Notes under the pieces: model-generated
The model's database searches: none
The model's input: only the letters and a program-made list of their open reading frames with translations
What the model was told of the DNA's origin: nothing
Program-made: the position numbers and the translations under genes
Source: Spirometra erinaceieuropaei
Lineage: Eukaryota; Platyhelminthes; Cestoda; Diphyllobothriidea; Diphyllobothriidae
Reading direction: 5' to 3'
DNA: 64,000 nt
Assembly: GCA_902702965.1 (NCBI GenBank)
Contig: CACRXP010000623.1
Coordinates: 128,787 to 192,786, forward strand
In this document: positions 50,110 through 62,829 of the stretch, one piece after another
Layout: every line of letters begins with the position of its first letter
How positions within the stretch are numbered: the first letter of the stretch is position 1

Positions 50110-50365
50110 GATCAACACAAAATTTTGGTGAGCGCCCTTGTCTTCAGTCGCCAGATCATAAAACTTGGAGTTCGACTTGCATACAGACCAGAAACAGCAA
50201 AAACCGGGCACTAATTCATGAGGCGAAGACACGCACTGTCACTGCGGAAAATGTCTGCGGTCGTTTACCGGATTCGTTGCAGTTGTGGACAAAACACCTA
50301 CACGAGCGGTTTGAGCCATGGCTCTGAGGTCCTCAGTAAATCAGCAAGCGCACATTGCATGCAAG
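50110..50365 (+). pseudogene. Penelope-like element, connector and endonuclease start
   Basis: The plus strand, with one frameshift, encodes LGVRLAYRPETA, then MSAVVYRIRCSCGQNTYTSG. This is the connector followed by the GIY-YIG core with the C-x-C pair. It diverges after about 50360. It lies inside a larger minus-strand PLE remnant and faces the opposite way. Confidence 0.65.
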
Positions 50366-50645
50366 GATTTTGCCTGAGCAATGTAATTTGCTTAAAGGGA
50401 AGGGCGTGACGTTATCAAGACAGTAGAGATTTCATTAAACAACTTAAATATGTTTACATATGAGGAAGGGGAGTACATATCGAGTAACGGAACTAGTCAT
50501 ATTTTTGGAACATCTGAACTGGCACAGGAGTACCTCGACAGAAATAAAAACGGCAACAAAAAAACGAAAATTGTAACAATTATTAGCCAAATAGGGATCA
50601 CTGATTCGGGTCTGGAGGCGGCCATGAAGGGCCCTGTGTGTCGCA
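50366..50645. other. Short spacer between opposed PLE fragments
   Basis: One 79-codon chance frame (50450-50689) spans part of it; no motif was recognised. Confidence 0.35.
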
Positions 50646-51000
50646 CAAAATCGATATACGTCTTGATTGAGCTCTCGTCCGAGACCTAGGCTTCAATCAA
50701 CGCGTGGCTTTTCTTGCTTCCAGTAGTGGCAAGTGTCTGCTGTACGTACGACTGTAACATCATTTGGTAGTGTCCGACCTTCCATTAGTTCTCGGCTATT
50801 TCTGTCTCCGGCGTGGATGATTATCTTAATGACTGTTAAGCTAAACTGTGGCCCGTTCCGACGAAGTTGGCAGCAACTAGCAATAATATGTCTCCCCTTT
50901 GCACGGCCCGAGTTTTTTCTTGGGTCCCCAATCCAAGCGTGCGTTCCGTCTCGCCTATGTTAATATAAATAAGGTTGTGGAGGAGAGTTTATACCGGTTA
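50646..51000 (-). pseudogene. Penelope-like element, GIY-YIG C-terminal part
   Basis: The minus strand encodes NIGETERTLGLGTQEKTRAV, then a line matching RGDALSQVAAH, then TPETEIAEN, with interruptions. It continues as LIEA-stop-VSDESSIKTYIDF. The stop (TAG, 50686-50688) sits at the same Trp position that is TGA in the 14.8 kb copy. An internal tandem duplication of about 80 bases (around 50699-50785) repeats the segment before LIEA. Confidence 0.7.
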
Positions 51001-54000
51001 CTATCTGCAGATCCCTAATTTTGCACTATGTGATTTTTTGTTTTTTAGAAAAATTCAACAAAGAGCAACAGAAACATTATCCAATCTGACAATTCCTATG
51101 GCTTCATTTCTGAACTACGGAAAATAGGGATTTGAGTATCCTGAAATCGTTCGCCTAAATGCTCTTTTTCAGAAGAAAAAAAAACTGAATTACATTTCAC
51201 AAGAAATGCAGGTATCTATCTGCCAGGGACTTGCCCCTCGGCTCAGTCGACCTTTTTAAAAAACTGCAGGATCGTATCTTAAATCATATTATTTTGATGG
51301 TTTCCATAAATTCCAATAGAAAAGATAGTTTACCATTATACAAACCTCTGTTATTTCCGAAAAAGCTGCTGGACCTCTAATGAGCGTCAAGTTAGTTACA
51401 ACTCGGCGGACGGACTCTCCGCCATGCCTTCTAGGAGACCCTAAGTTTAACTAAAAATGCAAAGATAAATATATTTTGCCAACATTTTCACGGCTATAAT
51501 ACAGATTAGGATAATTATACGCTATTTCAAAACTTACATTCTTAGTGGACTAAATAGAAACATGGATATACGGTCAGTTTGTATGCGTAGATCTCAATAG
51601 ATTAAACAATGCCTTCAAACTAATCTGCCTTATTTACTTGGCACTTGCCATTGGACACGTTTCCATTTTAGCGCAGGGTGCATATTATTTGTCAGACAGC
51701 AAAGAAAATCACCTCTCTGTCCATCTTGTCATTTAGTTGCGCCATCTAATTTCTATGCCGGTATATCGCCTAAAAGCCTGAAAGACATTCCTTAACTGTT
51801 TTCTCTTAAAAACGACTGTCTCTGCCATTTTGCCTACATTTGACCATTATGTTTATAACTTTTTCACTATGATTTTTACCTGAAACTAAGGAGACCTTTC
51901 CCTTCTCATATGTTTTGTTTCCTCATGGACAAAAACAGTTCAACTGGCTAAAAGGTTTCCATTTCATCTGCCTTAAAGACAACTTTTTTGTATTTTTCGG
52001 CAAACTAGGATCATATTGCTGTGTCCCCGGGAAGGTTTATTCGTATTTTTGTGCTTTGAATAATTTGAATTTGTGAGGCACTTCGAATACTGATAATTTT
52101 TACAATATTAAGACGTGTCAAAATTCTTTGGTGCATAATAATGGTATTTTGCGTATCAAGACCGATTTTGCCCATTGTTATTGAAGACATCCTCCTGAAC
52201 TATTATGACAAGCCTTCCAAGGGACCGATCAATGCAGCATACGACGGTTTTTATTTATTATAAACATTCCGTCATTCTATTTTATTTCGAACTGCTTGTC
52301 CCTTCCTGTAAATATCTGCACATTGTTACCATACGTAGTGTGCAACGTATTTTGATTCTTAATGAGTACATATACCCACCTTCGATAAAGTACACGGTCA
52401 CCCAAACTGAGTCTCACGCATGTTACGCAAATAGCAAAGGTAATGTTGTGATTCGTTAAAGCTTGCTGGTAAGCATTTTCCACGTAAGATCAAGCTTACT
52501 AAGAAGAGGTTATGCTGAAATACTTAGGCCTAGTTTTAGAAAGATGCTTAAGTAAGCAACGTCTCTACGAAAAATATATACTTTTAAATAAAACGTTCAA
52601 TTGTTGGTAACCAAACAGTTCTTTGAAATGCTTATTTAAATAACGGAGTTTTATGTTCATAACGTTTGACTATAAGGTGAAAGCAGCTATGCGGTAGTCA
52701 CTGCACTAATAGTCGCTTTGATTCCGGGCGCCATATACCTTGAGTTAGATCACCTGGTCTATGGAAATCCCGTAAAATAAATCAACGTTTTTATTATATC
52801 GACATCCGATGGGGCAAAAATTATCAGCATCCAACAAAAGCAAATCAAGATTGGTAAGGTTCCGTGGCCCAATACCAATATGTTCACGTTTTGGAATTCC
52901 GCACAGGAAACAAATGCTTCTGCTTTTTAATTGCATATTTTGCGGACAAATTTCAATTTTCATTATCCTGCAGCAGCTTTACGCATGAGTCAACGGCTTG
53001 CCAAATAAAACGTGTTAGTGGTCTAAACCGCACTGTAGGAATAATGCTTTTAAATATTTTTCTTATAGGCTAGAAGTTTGCGGAGCTCTGCATGCCGATG
53101 AATAGTAGAATAATGTAATTTTATGCACAAACTGCGTTTCTACAAACTTGATATGACACTAACGAATTCAATGTTTGCAGCAAGCGAGATTCTTGGAGTT
53201 TAATAGAGAAAAGATAATTTTTTGCGATTTGTTGAACAAAGCTTCGAAAAAACGGAGATTTTTACATTTACCTTCCGAAAAGGACCGTTTATGTTACTTA
53301 GGTACTTCATCAGAATCAATCCCTCTTAATAAAACTGCGCTTCAAATAATAAACACTTCTATATATTTTAGTAACAAATGGGTAAATGTCATATCTCTTC
53401 CTATTTTTAAAGCATTTAAACTTCACTGCAACAATTCCCGTGTGGTTTGTAAATTTCTGTCAAGACTCTCGTCCTTGTTTTGCGATTTCTGGTTGGACCT
53501 CAATACTTATTGTAGCACTTGAGTTCGTTTGTAGGATATGAATGTGGCAGAAAGCACTGACACTTGGTTTTAAGACGCGAGCACATGCAGAGTTGGTCTG
53601 GTGGCATGCTTTTATGTTAAGGCGCTGTTAATATTCATTACGTGACAAGTAGAGCACATCTTTACTTCACTGCGTGAAATAGCTAGCGCCCTTGTGTTGT
53701 TCACAATAAGGCAAATAGGTGGAGTGGGTACCAGTGATTTTCAAATGCTCCCGAATAATGCACGCGAAAGGCGATTCTTTCGCAGGCGTCTGCAAACCCC
53801 AATATCAAGAAATATCATTTCACTCGCGACAACTCTGCATATGATGCTGACCGCGAATCTTCGGTGACTCGGACATTGAAAAACAGTCAAAATGTTGGCT
53901 CGAAAGCATAGCGAACCGTCTTCAAGCTTCTTATACTCAAAAAATTGCATTGGTTCGGATGTTGCGAATCAAGTCCATCTTTTTTCTTCTCAGCAGTTAT

Positions 54001-54197
54001 TTCAGTTAAATGTGTCAACTGGAACAAAATGCTGATAATACATTTCTCGAGAATGTTTCAAAATTGTTTCGAGCACGCCTTGGCCGTTACATTTGTATTA
54101 AGGGTCTTGAAATAACAAAACGCCTACATTTCATGTAATGACATGATCTTTTATAATCTTTAAATGCTTAGGATTATCACTTTTATACACATCAAAA
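51001..54197. other. AT-rich spacer
   Basis: A possible decayed tRNA-like/SINE patch (52680-52740) has a TTTGATTCC word, but the A box is poor. A 115-codon open stretch at 53175-53522 (plus) lacks any domain and is within chance expectation. Nothing else was recognised. Confidence 0.35.
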
Positions 54198-54323
54198 CAC
54201 GCTGTGTACTGCATACTATTTGCATGCAGTCCTAATATACTTCCCACACCTGTTAAATACAATGGTAGTGCAAAGATGGAGCCCTTAATCCAGGAAATTT
54301 ACTTCTTTTATAAACTGCGTAAA
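54198..54323 (+). repeat. Short dispersed repeat D, copy 2
   Basis: Partner of 48893-49018. This copy keeps a perfect inverted pair ACTGCAT/ATGCAGT near its 5' end, which is broken in copy 1. Confidence 0.7.
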
Positions 54324-57300
54324 ACACTCTTGTCCGTATTGCTCAACTTCAGAAGGACATCTTGTTTAACTAATTGTTTACATAGAGGGATATGAAATAC
54401 GAAATATATCTAACATTATAACAGTATCCCAAACCAATAAAAAGCTAAATTTGGTAGTTATGTTTTACAAGGTATGGTTCTGCAAGCGGGCTGAAAAAAA
54501 AGCATATTTGAAAGTCCATAGCTTGGCGCGACCGAAATTTATTCGGATTATTCTTCGCGGCAGTTAGTATTGGAAAATCTTTCATTAAGAACCTGTCAAT
54601 CAAAACAGAACCTCGGACTTTGCTTTGAAATGTTACAAAAGAGATAATTTACAGAAAAAATACCGTTTTTATTATCAAACACCGTTCTTGTGCAACTTTT
54701 TGTAAAAAAATTAGCTGGACGTTGTCGGGCTTTATCGTGGGTTCGTCAGCACTAACTAACTTACTTATTCTTAGACACCTGCTGCAAAAGATACACGATG
54801 CAAAGTTGGTCTTTGTTTTAAAATAATTTAAATGAATATTTCACAGGTTTTTGCCTAAAACAATTTCATATATTTCCATATTGCATTGTGGGAATCGATT
54901 TCGCTTTCGTCATATTTCTAAAACATATGGTTCAAAACGAAAATACATGCGAATTTCAAGAACGTTCCATATAATTAAGTCGGTAGAGTGGCAAACGCCA
55001 CCGAAGCATTCCACTCTGGGACCCAGGTCCTCCGATGTTCATACGGATAAACGAAGGTAGTTTAGAGACAGCCGCCGAATCAGAGGGGGGAGGTGAAATA
55101 CAGTAATTGATTAAACGAAGTAATAATTTTTATTAACGTCAGCAATACCGGTACAACGTTTCCTATCCTTGGCCTCTGGCCAGAAAAAATGTGCAAAGTA
55201 TGATGAAAAAAGCCTGAATTTCACGGGCTCGTCTAAACTAAGATGACAATTACCCTTAGTTAAAACACGCTTGGCTTATAGTGAATGACGTAGCTAGAGC
55301 AGCCAGCCTTGACGTTTGCTCTTCTTACGCTTTAGTCAGGAAGTAACTGAAGAATGGTAGCTGAATTCTTTGACTTCCGTTTCCTGTAGCCCAGTTTCCG
55401 ATTGCACTGAAGGGGTATAATTGACACAGGCCAAGAAAATTTAGAATGATGGTCTTGAACTACAATTCATCCTCGATTAGATCGGACGGAAGTCTCAAAT
55501 GAGAAATGCTACCTTATCTCCTACTGTTAGACTGAAAAGATAATCTTCCACCGGCGACAATCAAGCTTATCTAGTTCCTATTAAATTCTCAAATCAAACT
55601 CCATTCCATCGTATTGGAGAAAAAATGCAGATGGTTAGGCTTTTACTGTTTGTGCTTTTAGTCGACATTTCAAATCTGACTGGCATATTGCATTTGTCAC
55701 AATATTTTATACGCTGGGTGATTATTTTCTAATCAAGGAATTTTTTGGATGAACATTTTTGCACAGCGTTATAAAGGTTGTTGGGCGAAAACAAGAAGTA
55801 TTTTAATAATGGCGCCTTGGGTAGCAATCTGGTCGGCAACGGCATTGCGAAGGACGCCACTTAATTGTCAGTAGACTGTGGATCCTGCCGTATGTGATTT
55901 TTGGCAAAGTGCGTTTTATGTGTTGAGCAGCAATCTAAACAGCAAGCTGACAAAATGAAAGAAAACACAGAAGTTTTCTGGATCATTGCCGAAAGGCTTA
56001 TTCTACGCTATTGTACGAGAACGACAATGAGTACTGATTAAACAACAAAAAAAACAAACCTCACATAATAACGGATTGTCACTAAAAGCGTGAGGTCGTT
56101 GGAAGTAATCGTTGTTGGCAGTGTTATGTCTGTAACAGCATGCAGGTGTATGCCAAGATAAAACCCCATTTGACACGATCCACAGTCTACAACCCACAGT
56201 CCTTCCCTATACCGTTGCCCTCTGGTTTAAAGAAGCCAGAAGTATTACATTCTCCTGAAATACTAAAACCCGCAATTTGTCATTGTTTTGAAGACGTCAT
56301 TTGTAGAGTGCCCAGACGCACGTTCGCATTCCTCACCTCGTTAAGCAGGCCAGCTGATAATGTTTTTGCAAATCTAAACGGAAATCGCAGCTGAATTTAG
56401 ACATTTTTATTGTGATGAGCTTGTACCAATGCGCTGAAATAAAGCAATATCTCTAACTAAAGAAATATGCCTACATTTATGAAAAATGTTTTATCTTTCG
56501 GAAACCAGTCCATGTTTACGGAATGACATTCTAAATTGAAATGAACGGCAATACATTAGATAAAAAACAAAAAAATATGATTAATGTCTGGTTTTTTTAG
56601 GAATAGCAACTTTGTTTCAAAAAATCAAAAATGACGAAAATCCTGTAGACTGCAAGCGCGTAAGGCCTGTCTATGAAATAATGTATATTTCAAAAGAAAT
56701 AAAATCTTGGGAAAGATAACATAATTGTTTCGAACATTTTCAATTTTGGCTCCCAATTTGTCCTTTGACGTGAAGTAAATGCAAAAAATATTGAAATTTA
56801 AACATGCCTAAAAATCGATATTGCGCTGTCATTCCTGTCGGTCAATCTCTTACTGCTAATTGGCATCGCTTTCTGATTTGCTTACGCTTTTTCTGCTTTA
56901 CCTTGAGATTGTGGTACGCCCCATCCAGTTCGATGTGTCGATCGTTGTGCGAGTTTTCAGAATGCATGGCCTCTCGACGATGAGCAAACTACTGTATTGC
57001 GACCTTGTTCTAGAGTTAATTTTTTTTAGTTTCCGGCGTTTGCGTGTCAACCTAAAAAAAGAGATTCCGCTTTTTACTACTAAACAATGTTCTCGTTAGC
57101 GCGAAGAGACAGACTTCTCAGTTTGACCAAAATAAACCGTAATACCGGTGTTGCATGTTAACTTAAGGATGACTTCATTTTTATACTTGAATATAGTTCA
57201 TTGGTTCCTGTGGCGTCGTATATAGCGGCTTTTAGCATGTTTGAAATATGGTTGGCACAGGTAAATAGGATTTTGCTTGATCTCGCCAATAGGGACTCCA

Positions 57301-59763
57301 GAGGAACAAGTTGGTCAGTGACTGAAAGGTGTAAATAAAATTTGACAGATGCAGACATGTACATAAAATTCGGTGTGTCGAACCAGCGAAACTTCGGCAA
57401 CGATTAAGTCACGGTAGATTACGCCCAGTTTCATGGGGCCCGAAAATGTCGATGAACCTTTTACGGTTTTCAGTTTTCTTAAACGACTGTCCATAAAAAT
57501 AGGTTGCTGGAAATGTTTTTATAGAAAAGCTTCCAAACCGATTATTTCTCGAAATCATTTACCAAAGCACTTAGTTTTTGAGCTTTGTAATGCATATGGA
57601 GGTTTGAAGTGTATGTATGGACTCATCTAAACATAAAACCCAATTTTCGAGAGAAAGCAAAGTGCACAAAGTAAGTCGGCAATGATTATGCTACAGATCA
57701 ACAAAAAACATTTTTAAATCAGGATCTTCTTTGATAAGTGTCCGGGTCAGTCATTTTACTAACAGATGTCTTCATAATTAACCTTCATCCAAGCGAAAGT
57801 CAAGATAAAATTTGAACGTTTGGGTGGCCTTTCCAAATCCCCAAAAAATACTGATAGTGCTTCTGCTGCAAATCAAAAAACTTGCTTTTTTCTTTACATT
57901 GAGGTCTTTGTCGATATAATGGTTTACTATAATGCCTTTCTGCGGCTGTAAACGCACAACCGACAAATTGCATGAATAATGAGATATTGTAAAAGCGGCT
58001 AAATGTCGGCTCGTCTAGTATCTAAATTACAAACTAGTGGAAAGCAAGTCATAAAAAATTTATCTTGTTTACACGGCACTCTAGCGTTAAGCCTTGTTAC
58101 GGTAAGTTGTTGGCCCTTAACTTAACGCGGGACAAAATCCGATCGTTAAACTAAAATTGCATTTCGGTTTAATTTCCGCACTTCAGAGCAAAAAAATCAC
58201 ATTGATCTGAATTCTCCCTTTTTAACATCGAGTAACCTTCCGTGTTGTTAAAACCAACATGTTTTCTGTATCACATGTCATTATTTTTAAGTGTAGCAGC
58301 TTTTTGGCAAAACGCTCGAGGAATAATTACACGGCGCTTATACTACAAAATGTAAGGATACGCGGATTTAAATTCAGGTGGTTATTAGGATAAAAAACTG
58401 CCCTCATACAAGGCAAAGTAATTTGTCACTCACATGTGAACATATCTTGTTTAATAACATTTTCATCTGCATATTCTGGAAGCGTTAATGACAATTCTTC
58501 AAAAAAGCTGTACGAACCAAAAAAGTTACAGTATTTAAATGTTTAAAATGGATTGTCTGTACTCGCCTGTTCCCGTAACACGAATTGAGTAACATAGAAA
58601 AGTTTCGGTTTTCCATTTGCATTTTGTAATGCTTCACTTAAATGCAGAAATAAGCACGAAGAGTTTTAAGTCGACGCACAAATATTTGAATGTATAAATA
58701 GTATGATATTTTACTATTTAAAAGAGGCGTAGTTTTTGCTGTAACATTTATAATATTCTAACAAGCCTAGACCCATTAATTCACACATAAGTTAAAAAAG
58801 ATACAAAGAACATCTGGTCACTAACAAGGATCTGTTATCGTATTGTATAAACACCGACTGACAGAAAGCGTTCGTCAGTAGGTCGTTTTTTCCTGCCCTG
58901 CTCATATGTTGAGCCGCGATGTCTAGTAATCTTTTCTCACGATAAGTCTCTTTGTCAAATTATCGCAACCTGACACTGAAAACGAGGAGTATTTATCCCC
59001 AAAAAGTATACCAAGCAGAAAAACGATGTTATAACAGTTTTAAAATATTGAATACCCATTTATTAAGCAGGGTTTTTGAGGAGGTTCCGCAAGTAATTTC
59101 ACTGACACCTCACGGATAATTCAACATTTCTCCTCCATAGAATACGAAAACCCCGGCCACTCTATTTAGTTGGGAAATGTCTTTCTGATTATTTCAGTCT
59201 AGAATGTTTTGGGAATGCTTCAAGTAATCGAAAGTACCCGCTCCTTCGTAATGAGGGTTAAAGAGAATAAATATTCATCTGTTTTCTCTTATGCACTTTA
59301 ATTTACTGTTCGGAACATACCGGTTTCAACGCTTACACTAATATGCATATTTATCCACGACGAAATTATCTCAGTTACGTTAAGTATCAGACAGGCGTAA
59401 ATGAGGTTTAACAGGTCAGTTTTTCGAAAACATTCTTATCATTACCAGAGTCCTTCGGGTCTTGGAAAATTTGGGTATCGCTGCTTTCTCAGCAAGGAAG
59501 TGCTAACTAAACGCTTGCAGCCATTATGACAGTTTAGTAATTTGGAAGTAAAATAAGCAGATATTTTTATTTTAGCTTTTTACGGCGGTCTGTATTATCG
59601 GTATTTTCGTATTGGCAGAAAAAGTATGTCCTGTCACATGTAAAACCATACTGAATTTCGTATCTCTTTTATATACAGACAGTCTCTAAATGGTCAGAAA
59701 ACAATGAACAAGATGTGATCCTGATAAATTTGGGAGTCGTTTTAATGTTATTTACGCCAGCAA
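54324..59763. other. Long AT-rich spacer
   Basis: No transposon protein, RNA gene or clear repeat was found in these 5.4 kb. The open frames are short and carry no motifs. The stretch 54960-55060 is slightly GC-richer but unassigned. Confidence 0.35.
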
Positions 59764-60775
59764 TTAATGGTAACCCAAACCGAGGCGCAAAATATTCTCC
59801 TTTTGATGTAAAATACTTTTTGCCAAACACTCTTTACTGAATGACTGAACATTTGGAAGTGACTTTATCGGAGGACACGGCGCAAACCTTGACTTATGGT
59901 ACTCTTCCATGTTGATCACTATAGTTACCCTAACCGCAACCTCTCTGCCGATGTAAGTGAACATGCTAGTCCCGGGAGATAGCTCGAAAGAAGAAGATGA
60001 TGTGATCACTGCAACAGGAAGTTATTAAAACTGACGTTTCGGATTATCGCGCGAACCCATCATCAGAGACGGTCACATGTAAGGATGGTGAAGACACGAT
60101 GACTGCAGTACTATTACCTCGCGATCATTGCTGGAGGTTGTTTTTGAGGGGATAATGGCCCATCAGTTCGCGTTTGAGTCGATAAATGCCGCAGGTTCCT
60201 CATGTGTGTTGGAAATTGCCGTGTTACTTACTTGGAAACTTGATCCGCGGTCATCGGGATTTGTGCTTTCCTTATCCCTTCACCACTCCCACGTTACTGA
60301 CTTCCCGCTCAGGGAATGCCGCAGCCCCGAATACGGTACAGGGGGATCATTGCGTTTGCGGATTGGTCCGGGCCCTGAGAACCATGATTAGAGAAACTCC
60401 ATGCTCACGCGGTGGTCAGCTTTTGCAACGATTTTAGCCTCTTAAAACCTGAAAATTAAGGTTAGGTTCCGTGAAATGAGCCGCCAATTGAGAACTAGCG
60501 TCTTTCCTCATCGCCGCCGCTGCGTGCTCAAACATCCTTGTCCAGTGTACTATCCGGTCTTTCCGACGCGGCTGCTCTGTCGGCAGCTGCTCCGGATCTG
60601 GTAAACGACTCCAGACGTTCCTGCCTTGGCAGCAGGCCTTTCGGCCTCATGACTTGGCGCCTGTTGACTGCTTTCAACCTGTTGCAACACCAATTCCATG
60701 TGCAGTGAGAAGGCGGTTGCCGGCCTCCGAGACGTTTCTCACACAAGAGCTCGAGAAAATTTAGGGCCGGTTGTA
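59764..60775 (-). pseudogene. Penelope-like element, 3' part with terminus
   Basis: On the minus strand (from 60775) broken frames encode NVSEAGNRLLTAHGIGVAT, matching the PLE connector. KDASSQLAAHFTEPN follows (about 60510-60460), matching the endonuclease segment RGDALSQVAAHTYEM. The GIY-YIG catalytic start between them is lost to frameshifts or deletion. The terminus with its hammerhead-like core lies at 60071-60023. The tail, which encodes by chance a Ser-rich 81-codon frame (60009-59764), shares TCTTCTTC, CCCGGGACT/TCCTGGAACT and CATGTTCACTT words with the 14.6 and 27.2 kb tails. Confidence 0.75.
60023..60071 (-). ncRNA. Hammerhead-ribozyme-like core in PLE 3' terminus
   Basis: The minus strand has CTGATGA (60066-60060), helix II GGGTT/AATCC (five pairs, one G-U), GAAAC, loop GTCA and GTT. 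The core positions look intact. Helix I is not evident. Confidence 0.55.
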
Positions 60776-62240
60776 TTTGGTCTCTGGTTTCGTTTACCTA
60801 CGGAATGGCTGACAAATTTGCGGAGAGCCATTGACTTAAAGGACACGCAGAAGATATTGTAACCTCTCTACGTGGAGACAGACTGATGTATAACCGAAAA
60901 CAGTCTACAATTGCGTAATGAAGGTGGGCTTTTGTTTGTTTAAGACGAATACCCGAGTTACCTCCGTTTAAATTATTTTATTGAGATTTTACTGCATTCA
61001 TTAAGACGGTCAACAATGTATAAGTTTCACGTTGTGATCGCACATATGAGAAACAGAGAGCTTATAGAATCTATTTGCATGCATTTTCCAATGACAGTCG
61101 AATTCTCAAAAACAGAAGCAACGTTCACATTTTCGACGCCCACACAAATGACCTAAGGACCCCGGACCTTCCTATCGGAAGTTATCCCTGTTCAGATTCG
61201 GACTGCCACATGTTGTAATGCATACACTGATCTGTATTTTCAGTCGCATTGTATCTTTTCACTTTTTCACATTTTCCTCTTTGCCAGCAAAATAAGTTGT
61301 TTTGCATCAACAAACTGGATTACTGAGTGTAGGCTTTGTAAATAGTCATCCTTATGATTTGTGCCATATGAAATGCTGATGACAAATGTTTCGGATAAGT
61401 ATTCATGCACAAAGCTGGAAGAATCCCTGAAATGTAATCAAGGGTGATGAAATAGAACGCCCAGTCCCAGTTATGCAGTGATATTTTCATATTAACAAAA
61501 TTTAACATGTAATTTTTGCCAAATTTTTTTCAGATAATTTATTCAACACTGAGATAAATGCTGTTTTAAAACGATGGTCAGCAATTAATGTTCTCTTGTA
61601 ACGAATATCTAAGCAATATATTTAATTACTTTAACGTAGTCGGCATACAGAAAAATAGCGACTTCCGACGAACTGTCGCAAAATCAGAGTCTGGAGCAAA
61701 AAACAAAAACGTATGCAGAGCGATGTAATTTAAGAAGGGATAGCTTGTTAATTTCTTAGAAATTGGTTTGCAATTGGGGTTGAGTAGAAGGTTTATAAGC
61801 AGGATGCTATCCACGTTTTGTAAAGGGTCTTGAACATTTGCTGTTTCTATCTAAAAGCCATAATACAACAACTTTTGAAAGCTATTGTATATAAAGTCTT
61901 TTTTATGCACATTATTCAAAGACGTGCACAGGAATATTTTGTTTCATCTTCTTATATTCAAGCAGTTTTTATCCAAATCTAGCCCTCGTGATGCAACTTG
62001 ATACCTATTCAGTTTTGTTTACGTCGGCTTTTGTAACACTAACGATACTTTTGTCCTCATTTGTGCTAGTGTCTATGTAACAAGTCATAAGTGGGGTATT
62101 CTCTCTCTTTTATCGTTAACGCCTACGACCTAGGCCAAAATCAAGGTACCTTTTGAGGATCACGGTATCCCAAAAACGACGCAGACGTACCAAAGTTAGC
62201 CAGAGCCACCGATTGCTCATAACTGACCGAACGCATACTT
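60776..62240. other. AT-rich spacer
   Basis: Nothing recognised; short chance frames only. Confidence 0.4.
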
Positions 62241-62248
62241 TCATACTT

Positions 62249-62255
62249 ATATATA
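62249..62255 (+). promoter_or_regulatory. Candidate TATA box
   Basis: TATATAA lies about 100 bases before the ATG of the candidate peptide gene. AT-rich surroundings make such a box common by chance. A six-codon upstream frame (ATG at 62320) lies between it and the main ATG. Confidence 0.3.
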
Positions 62256-62351
62256 ACTTGAACCAAGTAAGACACATAATTTATCATATATATATCAAAT
62301 ATACTATTTATCATATCGTATGATCTGCTGCATTGTTTGACAGCTGCTGAA

Positions 62352-62666
62352 ATGTTTCGGATATGTTTACTTGCATTTTTTATGATTAGTTCATCTACAA
62401 TTGCTCAGAATGTGCGGGACCAGTGCTTTCACGGAGGCTGTGCTGAGAGTTGTGCGGTGCGTTTAAGTAACAGTGACGCCAAAGAAATCAGCCGACAAAA
62501 TGTTTAGTACTCGAGTGTGAATTTAGCCACTTAAACGTTAATAAAAGTAAGCGTTGTGTGTTAAAGGTAATTGCAACTTAATGCTTATTTTTAGATGCGT
62601 GGCTTTGTAGGCCTCGGGCAGAGACGCAGCCATGCCAACGCCGTTGACGGTGCTTTTCTTAAATAG
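62352..62666 (+). CDS. Candidate small secreted Cys-containing peptide, two exons
   Basis: Unrecognised gene, proposed from structure alone. Exon 1 (62352-62456, 35 codons) begins with ATG and encodes a signal peptide: MFR, then a hydrophobic core ICLLAFFMISSS, with likely cleavage after TIA at residue 18. It continues as CFHGGCAESCA with three Cys. A GTGCGT donor follows. The 138-base intron ends in TTATTTTTAG. Exon 2 (62595-62666) stays in phase, encodes MRGFVGLGQRRS and a short tail, and stops with TAG. Both exons are GC-richer than the flanking DNA. The C-x3-C followed by RGF recalls the helix region of invertebrate defensins, but the later Cys residues are missing, so that link is speculative. 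A neuropeptide-like precursor (dibasic RR) is another option. Read unspliced, exon 1 would give a 51-codon frame ending at 62507. Confidence 0.42.
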
Positions 62667-62816
62667 CCTTTATATCTAATGGAAATGCTTTCGCCATTCG
62701 TTATGTTTGACGTTACCTTCAGGTGGCTTTTAAATATATGCAGAATAATTTGCTCCGAGAAAACAGGGAAGAATGTCGTTTTTGAAATGAACGTTCCTGT
62801 ACTAAACTATACTTGT

Positions 62817-62822
62817 AATAAA
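62817..62822 (+). terminator. Candidate poly(A) signal
   Basis: AATAAA about 150 bases after the stop codon of the candidate peptide gene, followed by a T/G-containing stretch. It is consistent with a short 3' UTR. Confidence 0.35.
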
Positions 62823-62829
62823 ATTACTT

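Noticed and set aside
53175..53522. 115-codon open frame on the plus strand
   Set aside because: No ATG at the start, no domain, and frames of this length are expected by chance a few times in 64 kb of AT-rich DNA.
59764..60009. Ser-rich 81-codon frame conserved as SSSS in several PLE tails
   Set aside because: The Ser run comes from a TTC/TCT-rich DNA segment of the tail; the rest of the frame is not conserved between copies.
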